From: Imbricaverruca yamaguchii
Lineage: Eukaryota; Arthropoda; Thecostraca; Neoverrucidae
Length of the DNA stretch: 64,000 nucleotides
Direction of reading: 5' to 3'
Assembly (NCBI GenBank): GCA_034440575.1
Contig: JAOTOL010001346.1
Span: forward strand, 659,583 to 723,582
Shown: positions 43,235 through 54,162 of the stretch, piece by piece
Layout: every line of letters begins with the position of its first letter
How positions within the stretch are numbered: the stretch's first letter is position 1
The notes under the pieces: model-generated
Seen by the model: the letters and a program-made list of their open reading frames with translations, nothing else
What the model was told of the DNA's origin: nothing
Database searches by the model: none
Made by a program: the position numbers and the translations under genes

Positions 43235-46200
43235 CTGAAACACACACACCCGCGCCCGTGACGTCATCCGCCGCCCGGCCAGCTGAAACACACACACCCG
43301 CGCCCGTGACGTCATCTGCCGCTCGGCCAGCTGAAACACACACACCCGCGCCCGTGACGTCATCTGCCGCTCGGTCAGCTGAAACACACACACCCGCGCC
43401 CGTGACGTCATCTGCCGCGGCCAGCTGAAACACACACACACCCGCGCCCGTGACGTCATCTGCCGCCCGGCCAGCTGAAAACACACATCCGCGCCAGTGA
43501 CGTCATCGCCGCTCGGCCAGCTGAAAACACACACCCGAGTCCGTGACGTCATCTGCCGCTCGGCCAGCTGAAACACACACACCCGAGTCCGTGACGTCAT
43601 CTGCCGCTCGGCCAGCTGAAACACACACACCCGCATACATGACGTCATCCTCCGCTCGGTCAGCTGAAACACACCCATACAGTGCTGGTACGGGTTTTAT
43701 AAAATAATAATTAAAACAGTGACGTGATTTTAAATATGATGTCCATGAAAGCTTACCTTAATTGTAATGTCTATGGAACTGTGTTAAGCTATCAAAGCAT
43801 TCATTATCTATGAATATTACGAACAAGCTAACGTAAAAAGTTCTCACTTCAGGGATGTCGATTCCACCTATCCATTGCATACATACCCAATAGTGTATTA
43901 GTACGTTAAAAAAAAACAAGCACAGAAACATTCAACCATCATTGCACTTCACATTCAGCACACATTGGATATGATTCCAGATAACGATGTTGTGGGGTAC
44001 TTGTTTACGGCCTGGGCATATTTAAATTTACCCCATTGCAAATACGGTGTTGCACTTCTCCTTTTGGGTTTCTTTTGACCACGAAAAACAACAAGCGCCA
44101 GCAGCCACAGGTTTGACGTAGTTGATGGGACATCTTTCTTAATCCCGTAGCATAACAAATAAATATTACAGGCCACCGATTCACGATGCGATAAGGAGTA
44201 TGTCAAACCGCTTTTCGAATAAATCGTAAATTACCGCGAATTAAACTGACTTATTGTCTCCACATGACTAGTGTTGGACATGATAGGGCGATAACTCAGC
44301 TAACCTGGCCATATTAGTCATTGATCTTTCCAGGGCAATTGGAGGTCACTGATGTAAAAAATGGGGTATCAATCCCGTCATCCCGTCACGTGCAGCACGC
44401 TGAGGTATCAATCTCGTCGTCCCGTCACGTGCAACAAGCTGATGTATCAATCGCACCGTCCCGTCACGTGCAACACGCTGAGGTATCAATCCCATCGTCT
44501 CGTCGCGTGCAGAGCGTTGAGGTATCAATCTCGCCGTCTCGTCACGTCCAACACGCTGGCTTTGCGTAGTGTCGCTAAGACTCTCCGTTTGAAACGCTAG
44601 TTGGGGAGGGGAGCAACAACTTATCCAGCACCAGAGAATGTGGTAAATGCCGTGCAGGAGCGCGAGTTTAGCTATGTACACGTGCTTGCTGCATAATTCC
44701 AGCATAAACGGACGCTACGTTATCAAGCATCACGTGTGGGCCTCTCACACAAATTTATTTTCAAGCTGGTTGACAAGAACTCGCTGAGCCCCCCGCTTTG
44801 CTCGTAACGAAAATGTGAATTACCAGAGGCACATGTCCATTATCTCACGGTAATGGACACGTGCCTCTGGTATAACTAATTTCCCGAAACCAATAGTTAA
44901 ATGCGACTGGCTGCGGTTGCCAATGCCACCTTAAGACACAGGACCAGGTCCCACCTGAATCATCCCCTAGCGCATACCCACTTTACAAAACACAATGCCG
45001 TATTGTTATCCAGCACGTTCTCGAACTCGAAACATAGTCTCAGCTTGGGAGAACTCTGTATGGAGGAGGCGCGTTCCGTGGGGATTACCGGGTTTGATCG
45101 GAGACAGCATCGCTCACGTACGTGGAAGTTCGAGACGGTTGCCATGGCGACCGGCAGTGCGACGGAGAAGCCCAGCTGAATCGCCACAGCGCGCAGGTTC
45201 AGGCACACCGCACAGGGTGTGTTCAACAGGATTAGGTCCCTGGTGACAAACTGAAACAGACGGCACACCAGATCGCACGCGGAACAACAATTACACATTA
45301 ATGACCAAAACGTGTAGGATGACGATCGAAAACATAATTTCAGGTCAAAGCTTAAGGCTGAGACTCAGTCTCCGAGTCCTTGGGTGGAATGGATCATCTT
45401 GGCTTTATACTTTGACAAAATCATCGGACGACGGATCGTTCATATCAATCCTAACTTACTACAGAGGACACCAGCAGTAGCTAGGAGACCAGCAGCAGTT
45501 AGGGGACTAACAGCAGTTAGGAGACCAGCAACAGTTAGCACAAGCTCATTGCAAATCTGGCGACAAACATCCCTAACGCGCAAGGTTAGCATGCTGCACT
45601 CGTATCACGCTCCTGCTCGCAAACATTAAGCCCGATGAGTTTCATTTGGCTATGGAATGGCAACATATAACTGTATATGTGGCGATCAATAGCGTTCTTG
45701 CCTTTAGGTCCGCATGGGTAGTCAAGACGCGCCTATGGTATCGTTCTTGTCTTTAGTTTATTGTTTATTAGGTGTTCCATGACGTACTTTATGCACTATC
45801 GGGGCTAAGGGGGCCGCCCACACTGCTTCGCCGGTGGGCCGCGGGATTGGGAGATGTCATGAGCGGTGCGAGTGTTAAACCCGATACCTTTGGTACCCAA
45901 AGCTTAAACCTTAACCAATCGGCCATCTCCACCCTGTTCAGGTTTGTAGGCTAGTTCGGGCACTGAAGATACAACGAACTAACTGACCTAATCCAGTAAC
46001 AAACAAATAGGATCAAAGGAAGGGTCAAAAGGTCGGATGTTATTCATCGTACCTCTCTCAGCTATCCAGTAGAATCACCGAGTATGACGAGTCTAAATTT
46101 TTCGTTTTCATTGTTCTCAGAACACAAACTGTTCAAATATCTGCCGTAGGAACCTCACCAGTGGTCCCTCCTCCCTTATCTCCAGCAGGAGGGAGGGGTT

Positions 46201-48249
46201 GTAAGTCCAAGAACCCTCTCGGAGCACCACGGCTTTCTTTCAATCGAGTCCCGGTGCTAGTTAACAGGCCACTTACAGCATTCAGGGTGGGTGATGTATG
46301 GCGAATGAAGTGAAGTGAGTGAAGTGAAGTGAGTGAAGTGACCTCATGTACTCAATCGGCGCATTTATAAAAATACTAACACAGATAGCCTCAAAAATCG
46401 AATTTAAGAAACAAAAAATCGAAAGAGGTACACATATTTCAGCCCCGAGCCTTATTCCGGGTCCACAAGTATTAACAAAAAGGCTACATTAAATATTACG
46501 ATGATTTAATGAAACGCGCGCTACGGATCGTGCTGCCATTAGTTCATCCACCTACGAGAAGAATATCACTTTAAAATAAGGGTGAGCATTACAATAAAGT
46601 CCGTACCCATATTCATCCATACTGGATGTATGGCCGGTATGGATGTGCATCCATACTGATGCATGGTCATACATCGCAGGGTTAACCCAGTCTCTTCCGT
46701 CAGATCCTCACACCCCGTCTCGGGGGGGGGTCGATAGACTCTCTAATCTCCAAACTAAGCGTCGCACGAAATAGGTGTCATCGGAAAGCGCTCGACGAGT
46801 AGGGCCAGACACCCCCCCCCCAAAAAAAAAACCTAAAAGTGACGTCACTAGAGTCCTGGAGTTTCATGACTTACATTATGTTTGTGGCTCTGAGGGTTCA
46901 TTTTGAGGGAGAATTGAAGACACGAAATTTGAATCAGAAAAGAAAAGCGAAATCCACAAGGACTATACAACTTCTGGCAACCCAAAAATCAATTTTTATT
47001 TTAAGTTCAAAATTTTCAGATTTAAAGTTTTCTTTAATTTCCCTTTTCTAATTGGTAGAGCGGACCAAAAAACGTTGTTCGAAGTCAACTTGCACTAATA
47101 AAAAAATACTTGTTTTAGTTAAAATCTTCGAGTTTAACTATAATAGGCAAATATGCAAAATTAATAAGCAATAAAAAACGGAAAAAATTAAAAAGTCCCC
47201 TCGTACGTTTTGTTGCATCCCTAAACATAAGCAAACGCTGAAATTTTCACTAAAACACCTTTATCCGTCAGTGCGTGACGAATGGTTGAACTTTTTTGGA
47301 GGTGACCTCACTTGACCATGACTAACTCGTTGACCCTAGATGACCTGACTTCAAAATTTTGACACAGCATGCAAAATTTATGTGGGAAAAGGTATACCAG
47401 ATTTCGGCTCGTTGCCGCGCGCCGAACTTTGGAGTGCGGATGAAGACAAATGTAGGACACACGTACCGAGGCGTATATTTTGAGACCTCAGCGGTACGTT
47501 TAATTACAAATTGAACTATGGAATATGGTTGAACATAATAAATACGTTCACGTCGGAATAACAAATCATCGGAAAACATACATTTTTGGATGCGAATTCT
47601 ACAGCGAAAAAGAACTTCAAGGCACGCAGCATCATGCTTTTCTCTAGGACTTTTCTCTCTTAGCATCCACGCGCACAATAAATGAGGTCAGGATGTCGAT
47701 TCTAATATACACGTTTTGCACCCTAAACGAATGCCTGGTGCAGAGTGTGGCATGATGGAGCAATTTTCGGCCATGAGTCTGGAAGTTGACTCAGAAACAC
47801 AACATTTTGGGCCAAAATGTAGACCCGGGACATCCCGTTGGTGGACTTGGCGGTACACAGTAAAAGTTACAGAATACAACAGTGTCCCAACCGTCAAGAA
47901 CGGGACGAGGCCCACCAGATGATGGTTGACGCCGAGGACGGGACGAGGCCCACCAGATGGTTGACGTCGAGGACGGGGCAAGGCCACCAGATGGTTGACG
48001 TCGAGGACGGGACAAGGCCCACCAGATGCTGGTTGACGCCGAGGACGGGACGAGAGCCGGCGTGATGTTACACTAACCATGTGATGAGTAGCGCCGACGC
48101 TAGCAGCCGGCATGAGCATCAGCGGCAGGTGTGACATGATGAGGCCGTACGAGCGCAACTTGAGCGCGCGCCGGTAGTGTGACGTCACCATAACGGCGCC
48201 AGCGGCTGTCAGACCCGCCAGACCAAAGGCACCGTACCGCAGAAACCAC
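42974..48249 (-). CDS. TMEM126-family mitochondrial membrane protein (three 3' exons; N-terminus missing)
   Basis: Minus-strand exons 48249-48078, 45250-45122 and 43234-42974 join in phase with GT-AG sites and give 186 residues plus stop. TMEM126A/B proteins are about 195-230 residues, so only a short N-terminal exon is missing. Family features seen: a first hydrophobic segment with YRRALKLR and LPLMLMPAAS; TPCAVC as the conserved C-x2-C pair; hydrophobic helices; and HLEASEYYSILDKV near the C-terminus, parallel to the (Y)LGSEQYKLL region I recall for TMEM126A. TMEM126 proteins are multi-pass inner mitochondrial membrane proteins; the A and B paralogues are linked to respiratory complex assembly. 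I cannot assign A or B, as invertebrates often have one gene. The upstream exon should lie above 48250 on this strand. Confidence 0.8.
43217..43675 (-). repeat. 48-bp minisatellite made from a 3' splice site
   Basis: Ten copies of about 48 bp. On the minus strand each reads gtgtgtttcagctggccgag, cggcagatgacgtcacgggc, gcggg. The first copy is the real intron-exon junction of TMEM126 exon c. Each unit keeps pyrimidine-tract-like tgtgtgtttcag and most carry TGACGTCA. Units 2-4 keep the exon frame open. Confidence 0.95.
43690..44340 (-). other. TMEM126 intron, AT-rich part
   Basis: Unique sequence between exons b and c with no element or extra exon seen. Confidence 0.5.
44355..44568. repeat. 39-bp minisatellite
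   Basis: Five to six copies of tgaggtatcaatcccgtcgt plus cccgtcacgtgcaacacgc in the TMEM126 intron. Most units contain the E-box cacgtg. Confidence 0.9.
44821..44872. repeat. 22-bp inverted repeat (hairpin) with 8-nt loop
   Basis: The left arm taccagaggcacatgtccat and ta (44821-44842) pairs with the right arm taatggacacgtgcctctgg and ta (44851-44872), with a single mismatch. Loop tctcacgg. It lies about 250 bp downstream (on the minus strand) of TMEM126 exon b, inside the intron. Confidence 0.9.
45122..45250 (-). CDS. TMEM126-like exon b: C-x2-C segment and middle helix
   Basis: 129 nt, phase 0 to 0, acceptor tctgtttcag/TTTGTC, donor TTCCAC/gtacgtgag. It encodes FVTRDLILLNTPCAVCLNLR and then a hydrophobic helix ending VSNFH. 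Confidence 0.82.
45461..45545. repeat. About 19-bp tandem repeat
   Basis: Four to five copies of ggagaccagcagcagttag with variants in the TMEM126 intron. Confidence 0.85.
45862..45950 (-). other. tRNA-like segment (probable SINE head)
   Basis: The minus strand reads gagatggccgattggttaag, an A box, then ttaagctttgggtaccaaag and cgggtttaacactcgcacc in the place of a B box. The B box is decayed (expected ggttcgaatc). It resembles a tRNA-derived SINE rather than a working tRNA. Confidence 0.45.
46711..47430 (+). mobile_element. Unclassified interspersed repeat family, copy in the TMEM126 intron
   Basis: Starts tcacaccccgtctcgggggg and carries ctaagcgtcgcacgaaatag, atcggaaagcgctcgacgag, gtgcgtgacgaatggttgaa and tgacctcacttgaccatgac in the same order as the 3.8 and 54.2 kb copies. 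More diverged than those. Confidence 0.72.
47905..48062. repeat. About 34-bp minisatellite
   Basis: Five copies of gaggacgggacgaggcccac plus cagatggttgacgtc, ending about 15 bp from the donor of TMEM126 exon a (48077). Confidence 0.9.
48078..48249 (-). CDS. TMEM126-like exon a: first transmembrane segments
   Basis: 172 nt, acceptor gttctcaccag/GTGGTT, donor CACATG/gttagt. One base completes a split codon, then 57 codons: WFLRYGAFGLAGLTAAGAVM, then the Arg-rich loop HYRRALKLR and LPLMLMPAASVGATHHM. Confidence 0.8.
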
Positions 48250-51200
48250 CTGGTGAGAACGACGACAATCACCAGTCACCGCCGTGAGGTGAGCTTGACG
48301 GATCAGAGGTGGCGGCCAGGTCAAACGGATGTCAGACAAACAGTCAACGAGGTCGGACAAGTGGGCAGGCAGCCAGAGAAGGCGGATAAGCGGTCCGGCA
48401 GGCAGGAACACAGTCAACCAGACATTGAAACAAGTGAGACAGACAGTCGGACACGCCAGGCAAACACCCAAACATGCCTGCACGCATCTCGCCAGGGAGG
48501 CAATCAATTTACTACACGATTTTATCCCGGCTCGTACAACACGGCACATATCTCAACACCAGCGGTGTCGGTAATCTAATTCCGTAAACAGGAGGGCAGA
48601 GAGCAGTGGAATCGCCGCGCCACGCCAGAGGTAGAGTGGGTCCCAGCAAGAGAGCTCCGTAACACCATCCCGGTGTCACGGATGATTTACCTCCTCTCAC
48701 CCAAATGTTTTTAGCGTCCAATTGTGAAATGATGAAGTGCTTTTTGGAACAGAACGTTAATTCTTGGCGCGAACGATTAAAAACCGATCGAAACCCTCGG
48801 ACGCCAAAGTAATACACGAGCAAAATAAAAACAAGAAAAACACAAATAAGTAAGGGATAAGGCATTCATTTACCAAGTTCGGAAACTAGGTGAGTACCTT
48901 CACTTGTCATTTTATACATGCTTCCATAAAAATAAATCCTGGCCTTACCAGAAATGGCTTCAGGGAGCGATCTGGACGGACTATCTTGAGATTATCAGCG
49001 TCAGATCCTTACCAACATATCCAGCATGATCTACATAAATATTATTTACATGTCAGAGACAGTGCCTACTTTAGAGTTGCTTCCAAGTGGAAATGTACTT
49101 TGTGGGACTCCAACTACTTCACTTAAAAAGTCACATCTAAAGCACTATTTTTCAAAGGAACCCATTTTTACAAATAAGATGATTGACGGCTTATTGTTTT
49201 CATGTGGATGAGGATGCAAGGATCATTATTAAGACACCAGATTTCAACATCTTCCCACTGCTCAAAGGGTTTTTCTGGTATCCCTTCATAGGTGTTGAAA
49301 TCACACCTGTACAGCTAATCTAAAACATACAATTTGTCCTATATCAAACATTTCAGTCTATAATGCCTGTCCTCTACCATGCCAACATTTGTACACATGA
49401 ACACTCACCCTGTGCAATCAGTGCATTTGCCACACTTCATGCATATTATGTAGTTTCTGTTGGTCCCTATTTGGTTCTGTTGTTTACAATTATTGAAGGA
49501 TTTATTCCACTTAGGCCAGGCTGCTCATGTGAAAATATTTTGCATAAATGCCTAAATTGGCTTCCCACTAAGTGGATATTCCTAAAATAGGACAGCAAAT
49601 CTGCTAATGGCATAAAAAAGCATCTGCAAGAAAATCCTGGCCTTCCCCAGCAAAATAATATATGTAGCATACTTGACTCAATCTAATTTGTCCTATACTT
49701 GTTGGGACACCAGTTGGGATAAGCCTTCTTTGACTTTCAGTGATCAATTCTACTGGAATTTATTTGAAATTAACTAACTAATTTAGAATGTGGAAATGAA
49801 AATGCTAAGTGTCACTTTCAACTTCAGTTTCCAAATTTCCCAGCCCTGTGTTGCATACATCATGATGTTTGAACCTTGCCCCTGTGCCAATGGATGAACA
49901 AAAACATACAAAAGGACAGATAACTGATCATTCATACATTGTCTACTTGTTAACTTACGTGTCAGAGCTGGGCCGCCACTCATCAATGAACTTCAGCTGG
50001 TATTTGTATGCTGTTTCTTCACTTATGTATTCAGGCTCTACTGCCATGTTTACCATAGATTGGAGCTGGAACAGTCAAAATCCTGAAATATTTGCAGGAA
50101 TTACAACCACAATATTTGATACTGAAATTCCTTGCTCATAACAAATAGCACAAGCACCACCTAGAAGCTACCACCTATATATTTACTTCATGTTTTGGCT
50201 TTCAACTTTTGGTCAAATTATCCAGTGACAATGGTGGTGGCTGTCACTGGGTTTACTGCATGCTCATTTTTTGTATCACAGAACAAAACATATACAAATT
50301 TCTGACATCAATTGATTAAGGGCAAGGGTAGTGACAGGTGAGATGCAAACCTACAACCACTTGATTGGGAGATGGACACCTAAAACATGGAGCACTCTCT
50401 CTCTAAAAAGTAGCTAACAACATAGCCTGATATAACAAAATGAATATGGATGGATACAAATTCCAATTGTCTTAGCAAGGTGGGGCAAGCAAAGAGTACA
50501 CATGGATAACACATACCCAGGCAGGAAACTCATTGCCGGTACCTTTGATCTGAGCCACCATCATAGCTTTATAACAAAGGACGTGCAACACAAACAGACA
50601 GGAGACAGCCATGGACCAAAACCCAATCATAGAGCACATCAGAATTCAGTATGGACACTGTAATGTACATATAATTAGGGATGAATTTAACTTGAAATGA
50701 AGAGGTGCTCTGTTCAGAGAAAAGCCACTTCAAGACACCAAAGCCCCATGAAAATTATTGGGTCTCATCTTGATATGCACAGACAAAGCAGTCATTTATA
50801 TGCTATGCTAAGTGCATGGCCAAAAGAGTTATCAAGAACAATGAGGTGAGATGGGGTGGGGAGCACTGCATCCTACCTTTTGCCTTTTGAGACAACCAGA
50901 GAACAACTCCACAACACATCATGGCTGGAGATCCCAGATGGGTCAGAGGATCCATACTCCCTGGTTTTGTATCCTGTTAATGTTAACTCATCATTTTCCC
51001 TATTCAATTCGAACATTTGTCCTGATAAGGACCTGATCTACATTTGGATTGGTGAGTGATCAACATTGGTGGGGCCATGGCCCCCACAAAAGGATACAAA
51101 TAGACACCCCTGGATTGGAGTATCACAGTGAAAGATGTCAAAAATGCTATTCTATGCTAATCTTACAAGTCAATGGCTGAAGGATCATTGCAAAATTTGA

Positions 51201-51290
51201 GTAACATTTGTATGGCATAGTTTTCCCAGTATTATTGCAGTTTAAGATAACCACAGAACAATTATTCCACACATTCTTCTTCTATAAAGC
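48250..51290. other. Sequence without a recognised gene
   Basis: The part near 48250-48600 should contain the upstream TMEM126 exon, but I could not identify it. From about 48880 to 51290 the DNA is AT-rich and unlike the flanks in composition, with only short open frames and no repeat array. Confidence 0.4.
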
Positions 51291-51294
51291 ATTA

Positions 51295-51430
51295 ATAGGT
51301 TCGGTTTATTTAGGCTAGGTTAGGGTAAGATTTTGTTTTGCTATAAAATGAAAATTTGCATAATTAAAAAGCACTACAAAAAAATGTATAAAAACAGTTC
51401 AGCATAGCTTTGGTTAGGTTAGGTCTTTGG
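51295..51430 (+). repeat. Degenerate TTAGG telomere-like repeats
   Basis: ggctaggttagggtaag (about 51313-51329) and tggttaggttaggtc (51411-51425). Matches the arthropod telomeric motif but only a few units long. Confidence 0.6.
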
Positions 51431-53180
51431 CTGGTTATTGTTGTGTGTCATTGTCTAGCCTTCCTTAAACGCTTGGATGAAAATATATCCGGCTACGCTT
51501 AGCGGCGCTATCATAGAAACATAGGTACAGACACGAAGTAAACCCCCGTTTTGCCGGAAATAAAATAATGCACAAAACCTTGCACAAAATTATACACGCA
51601 CCTTATATGCCTTATACGCAGCGAAATTGAAACATCTATAATGCTACCATTTGTGCCATATAGGTGTAAACATGCTGTGACGTCATCAAGGCTTGAAGGT
51701 GAACTTTCGTGTACCTTCAAATTGAAGGTATCTAGAGTAAAACCATCCGGGTAAAAAAGTCACAGGCCCGACCATTAAATCACATTATCCTACCAGGAAC
51801 CCGAGCACCATTTATTTGACTCAAGTCTTGACTCAAGTCTTCCTGAACGAGTACCTTTCTCGTTCTCAAGGCGCCACACACCCGCAGTGTCCCATTTATC
51901 CCCCTGTCCGCGGTTGATCGTCGGCCGGTCGCGAGCACGGTCAACCCTACATCTCCCCTGCCCAGCCAAATGGCTTTTAATCAATTGAGAAGGGCCAAAA
52001 TGCCGAAAAAAACATAAAAAACATCGGAGCTGGATAGTGCCTGAACTGAAATGACATCCGATTTCAATATTTGTAGCCTTTTCCGCAATTCATCAATGAC
52101 GGCCAATTTTCCACCTGATGGCATCTATCAGGAAAATGTATATGTAATGCAAGAGATAAAGGACACTTGTACCAGAGTCTATTTTAAGAAATGGTCCCGC
52201 GGCATTTCGTAGGCTTAGAGCTCAATCCAATTTTCAATATAAGGCGCTGTTCGCCCACTCCCTTCCCTGGACAATTACTTTGTCTCGAACGTGTACTTTG
52301 GGCTGGCACTAGACTGCAATTAGTGTTTGTGTCGCGTCAAGAGACCTTGCGATTTATACTCGATTTGCATATAGATATTCTGGCTGAATTGATGACCTCC
52401 CAGGTCATATTTATGATTATCCATTATAAATGACATCTCTTCTTCCAATATTTTCTGTTGGAAATGATATTCAGATACATCGCTGAGCTTTAATGTGCAT
52501 TATCGTTGCGATAAATATGCTCCAATATCTGGTACCAAACCAAGACTCTGGCTTTGTGTTCTTCCCTATGATTTATCTTTGTCGTGTTTACTTATGGCCC
52601 CTGCGCATATTTCAAGGCCATGCCACCTTTTTCGCGAGCCGTTGCGTTTTGGTGCGTCCCGGCGTATGGTTGGCCTCCCGATGTGCTTTTGCAGCCCCGC
52701 TGTTTATTTGCGCACTCCTCACCCGACCCGAATTGTGGGCCCCAGAGTGATTTGTGAGCGCTTCGGTGTGATGCCTCGGTGTCCCGTGCTACTGCTTGGG
52801 CACAAACGCGAGGTTCTGGAGCCATGACGTCAGTTTTGCGGGCTCGACGAAAACTATGCGAGACCTCATCTGAATTTGTATGTAGTCCTAGCCGTTTTGC
52901 TGGGTCCCGGCGTGATTAGCTGGACACTAGCACCATATTTGTGCGCTCCGCCACGGTGTTTGATCTCCGATCGTCTTTTCACTGTCATGCGCGATATGGG
53001 ATGTTTATGGCGCGATTTTTGGGCTCGAAATCCAATTTCTTTGCCTGGCCGCTTGTTTTATACATCTTTACTTATTTCAGATGGGCTCCGAACTATTTTT
53101 TTTTAAATCTCGACACGATTTTTGTGACCCGTCCGTTTTTATTTGTGGCCCCAGACGAACATTTTCCAGGCCCCGGCGCG
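51431..53180. other. Sequence without a recognised gene
   Basis: From about 52500 there are loose repeated phrases (gggtcccggcgtga, gcccc…gagtg) suggesting an old degenerate repeat. No coding signal. Confidence 0.4.
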
Positions 53181-53335
53181 ATCTTTCGAGCTCAGGCGCG
53201 ATCTCTCGAGCTCAGGAGCGATCTCTCGAGCTCAAGCGCGATCTCCCAGCTCAGGCGCGATCTCTCGAGCTCAGGCTCGAGTTTTCAGGGCCCTGACGCG
53301 AGTTATCAGGGCTTCGACGCTAGTCTCCAAGGACT
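53181..53335. repeat. 20-bp tandem repeat
   Basis: About seven copies of gcgatctctcgagctcagg with decay at the 3' end (gcgagttatcagggcttc). Confidence 0.9.
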
Positions 53336-54044
53336 GATGTGACCTTTCGGAACCTCTTCTGAATTTGTATCATCTCGTGTCTCCTTTCCAGGACCCGCTT
53401 GCCTTTCAGGTCCCGACTTCACTTTGAGACGCTGTGCAATGCTGTTAAGCCACGACTCAAATTGTGTGTCTCCGCCTGATTTTTGCTGTACGACATTCTT
53501 TTTCTGGAATCCACGCTATGTTCGGGCCTGTGACGGAGTAATAGTGCCGCGGGTGGATTTCTCTAGTCCGGTATCCACCTCAATTTTGTAAACCCGGCGC
53601 GATCATTAGTTCCCCAATATGATTTATATGTGTCACGATTATTGGGGGCTCACCACTTCTCAAGGAGGGTTTGCCCCTTTACCCCCTTGTGTACGCCACT
53701 GTGTGTGATAAATCATGGGTACGTAAGGTGCATGCTTTTAGAGCCGTCTGTGCAAGTAAACAATTGCACAGAAAATGAGCGGTCCTAATTGGTGTCAATC
53801 ACCTTCATAAACATTGTATTGGAAAGGTATATTCCAAGGATTCATAAAACGCCTTCAAGCATGAATTTACTACCTAACCTTCCATGCCAAAATTTATTGA
53901 AAGAATTTGTTTTGTCTTAATCCCGAAAATCAAATAAAAATGGACCAAAACCTAGCCAAACCTGATCTGTTCATGCAGAGAATATATTCATTGGGAAAAT
54001 TTAATTAAAAAAGATTTTGACAATTATTTTCAACTAACAAGAAA

Positions 54045-54089
54045 AACCTAACCTAACCTAATCTAACTAAACTCAACCAAACCTAACCC
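54045..54089 (-). repeat. Degenerate CCTAA telomere-like repeats
   Basis: aacctaacctaacctaatct followed by aactaaactcaaccaaacct. Reverse orientation to the TTAGG tract at 51.3 kb. Confidence 0.65.
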
Positions 54090-54162
54090 TATATGCTTCC
54101 TTCATGGAGGTAAAATGTGTAGCAATTGTTTTGTGGATACCTTACCCTTTCCGGTCAAATCG

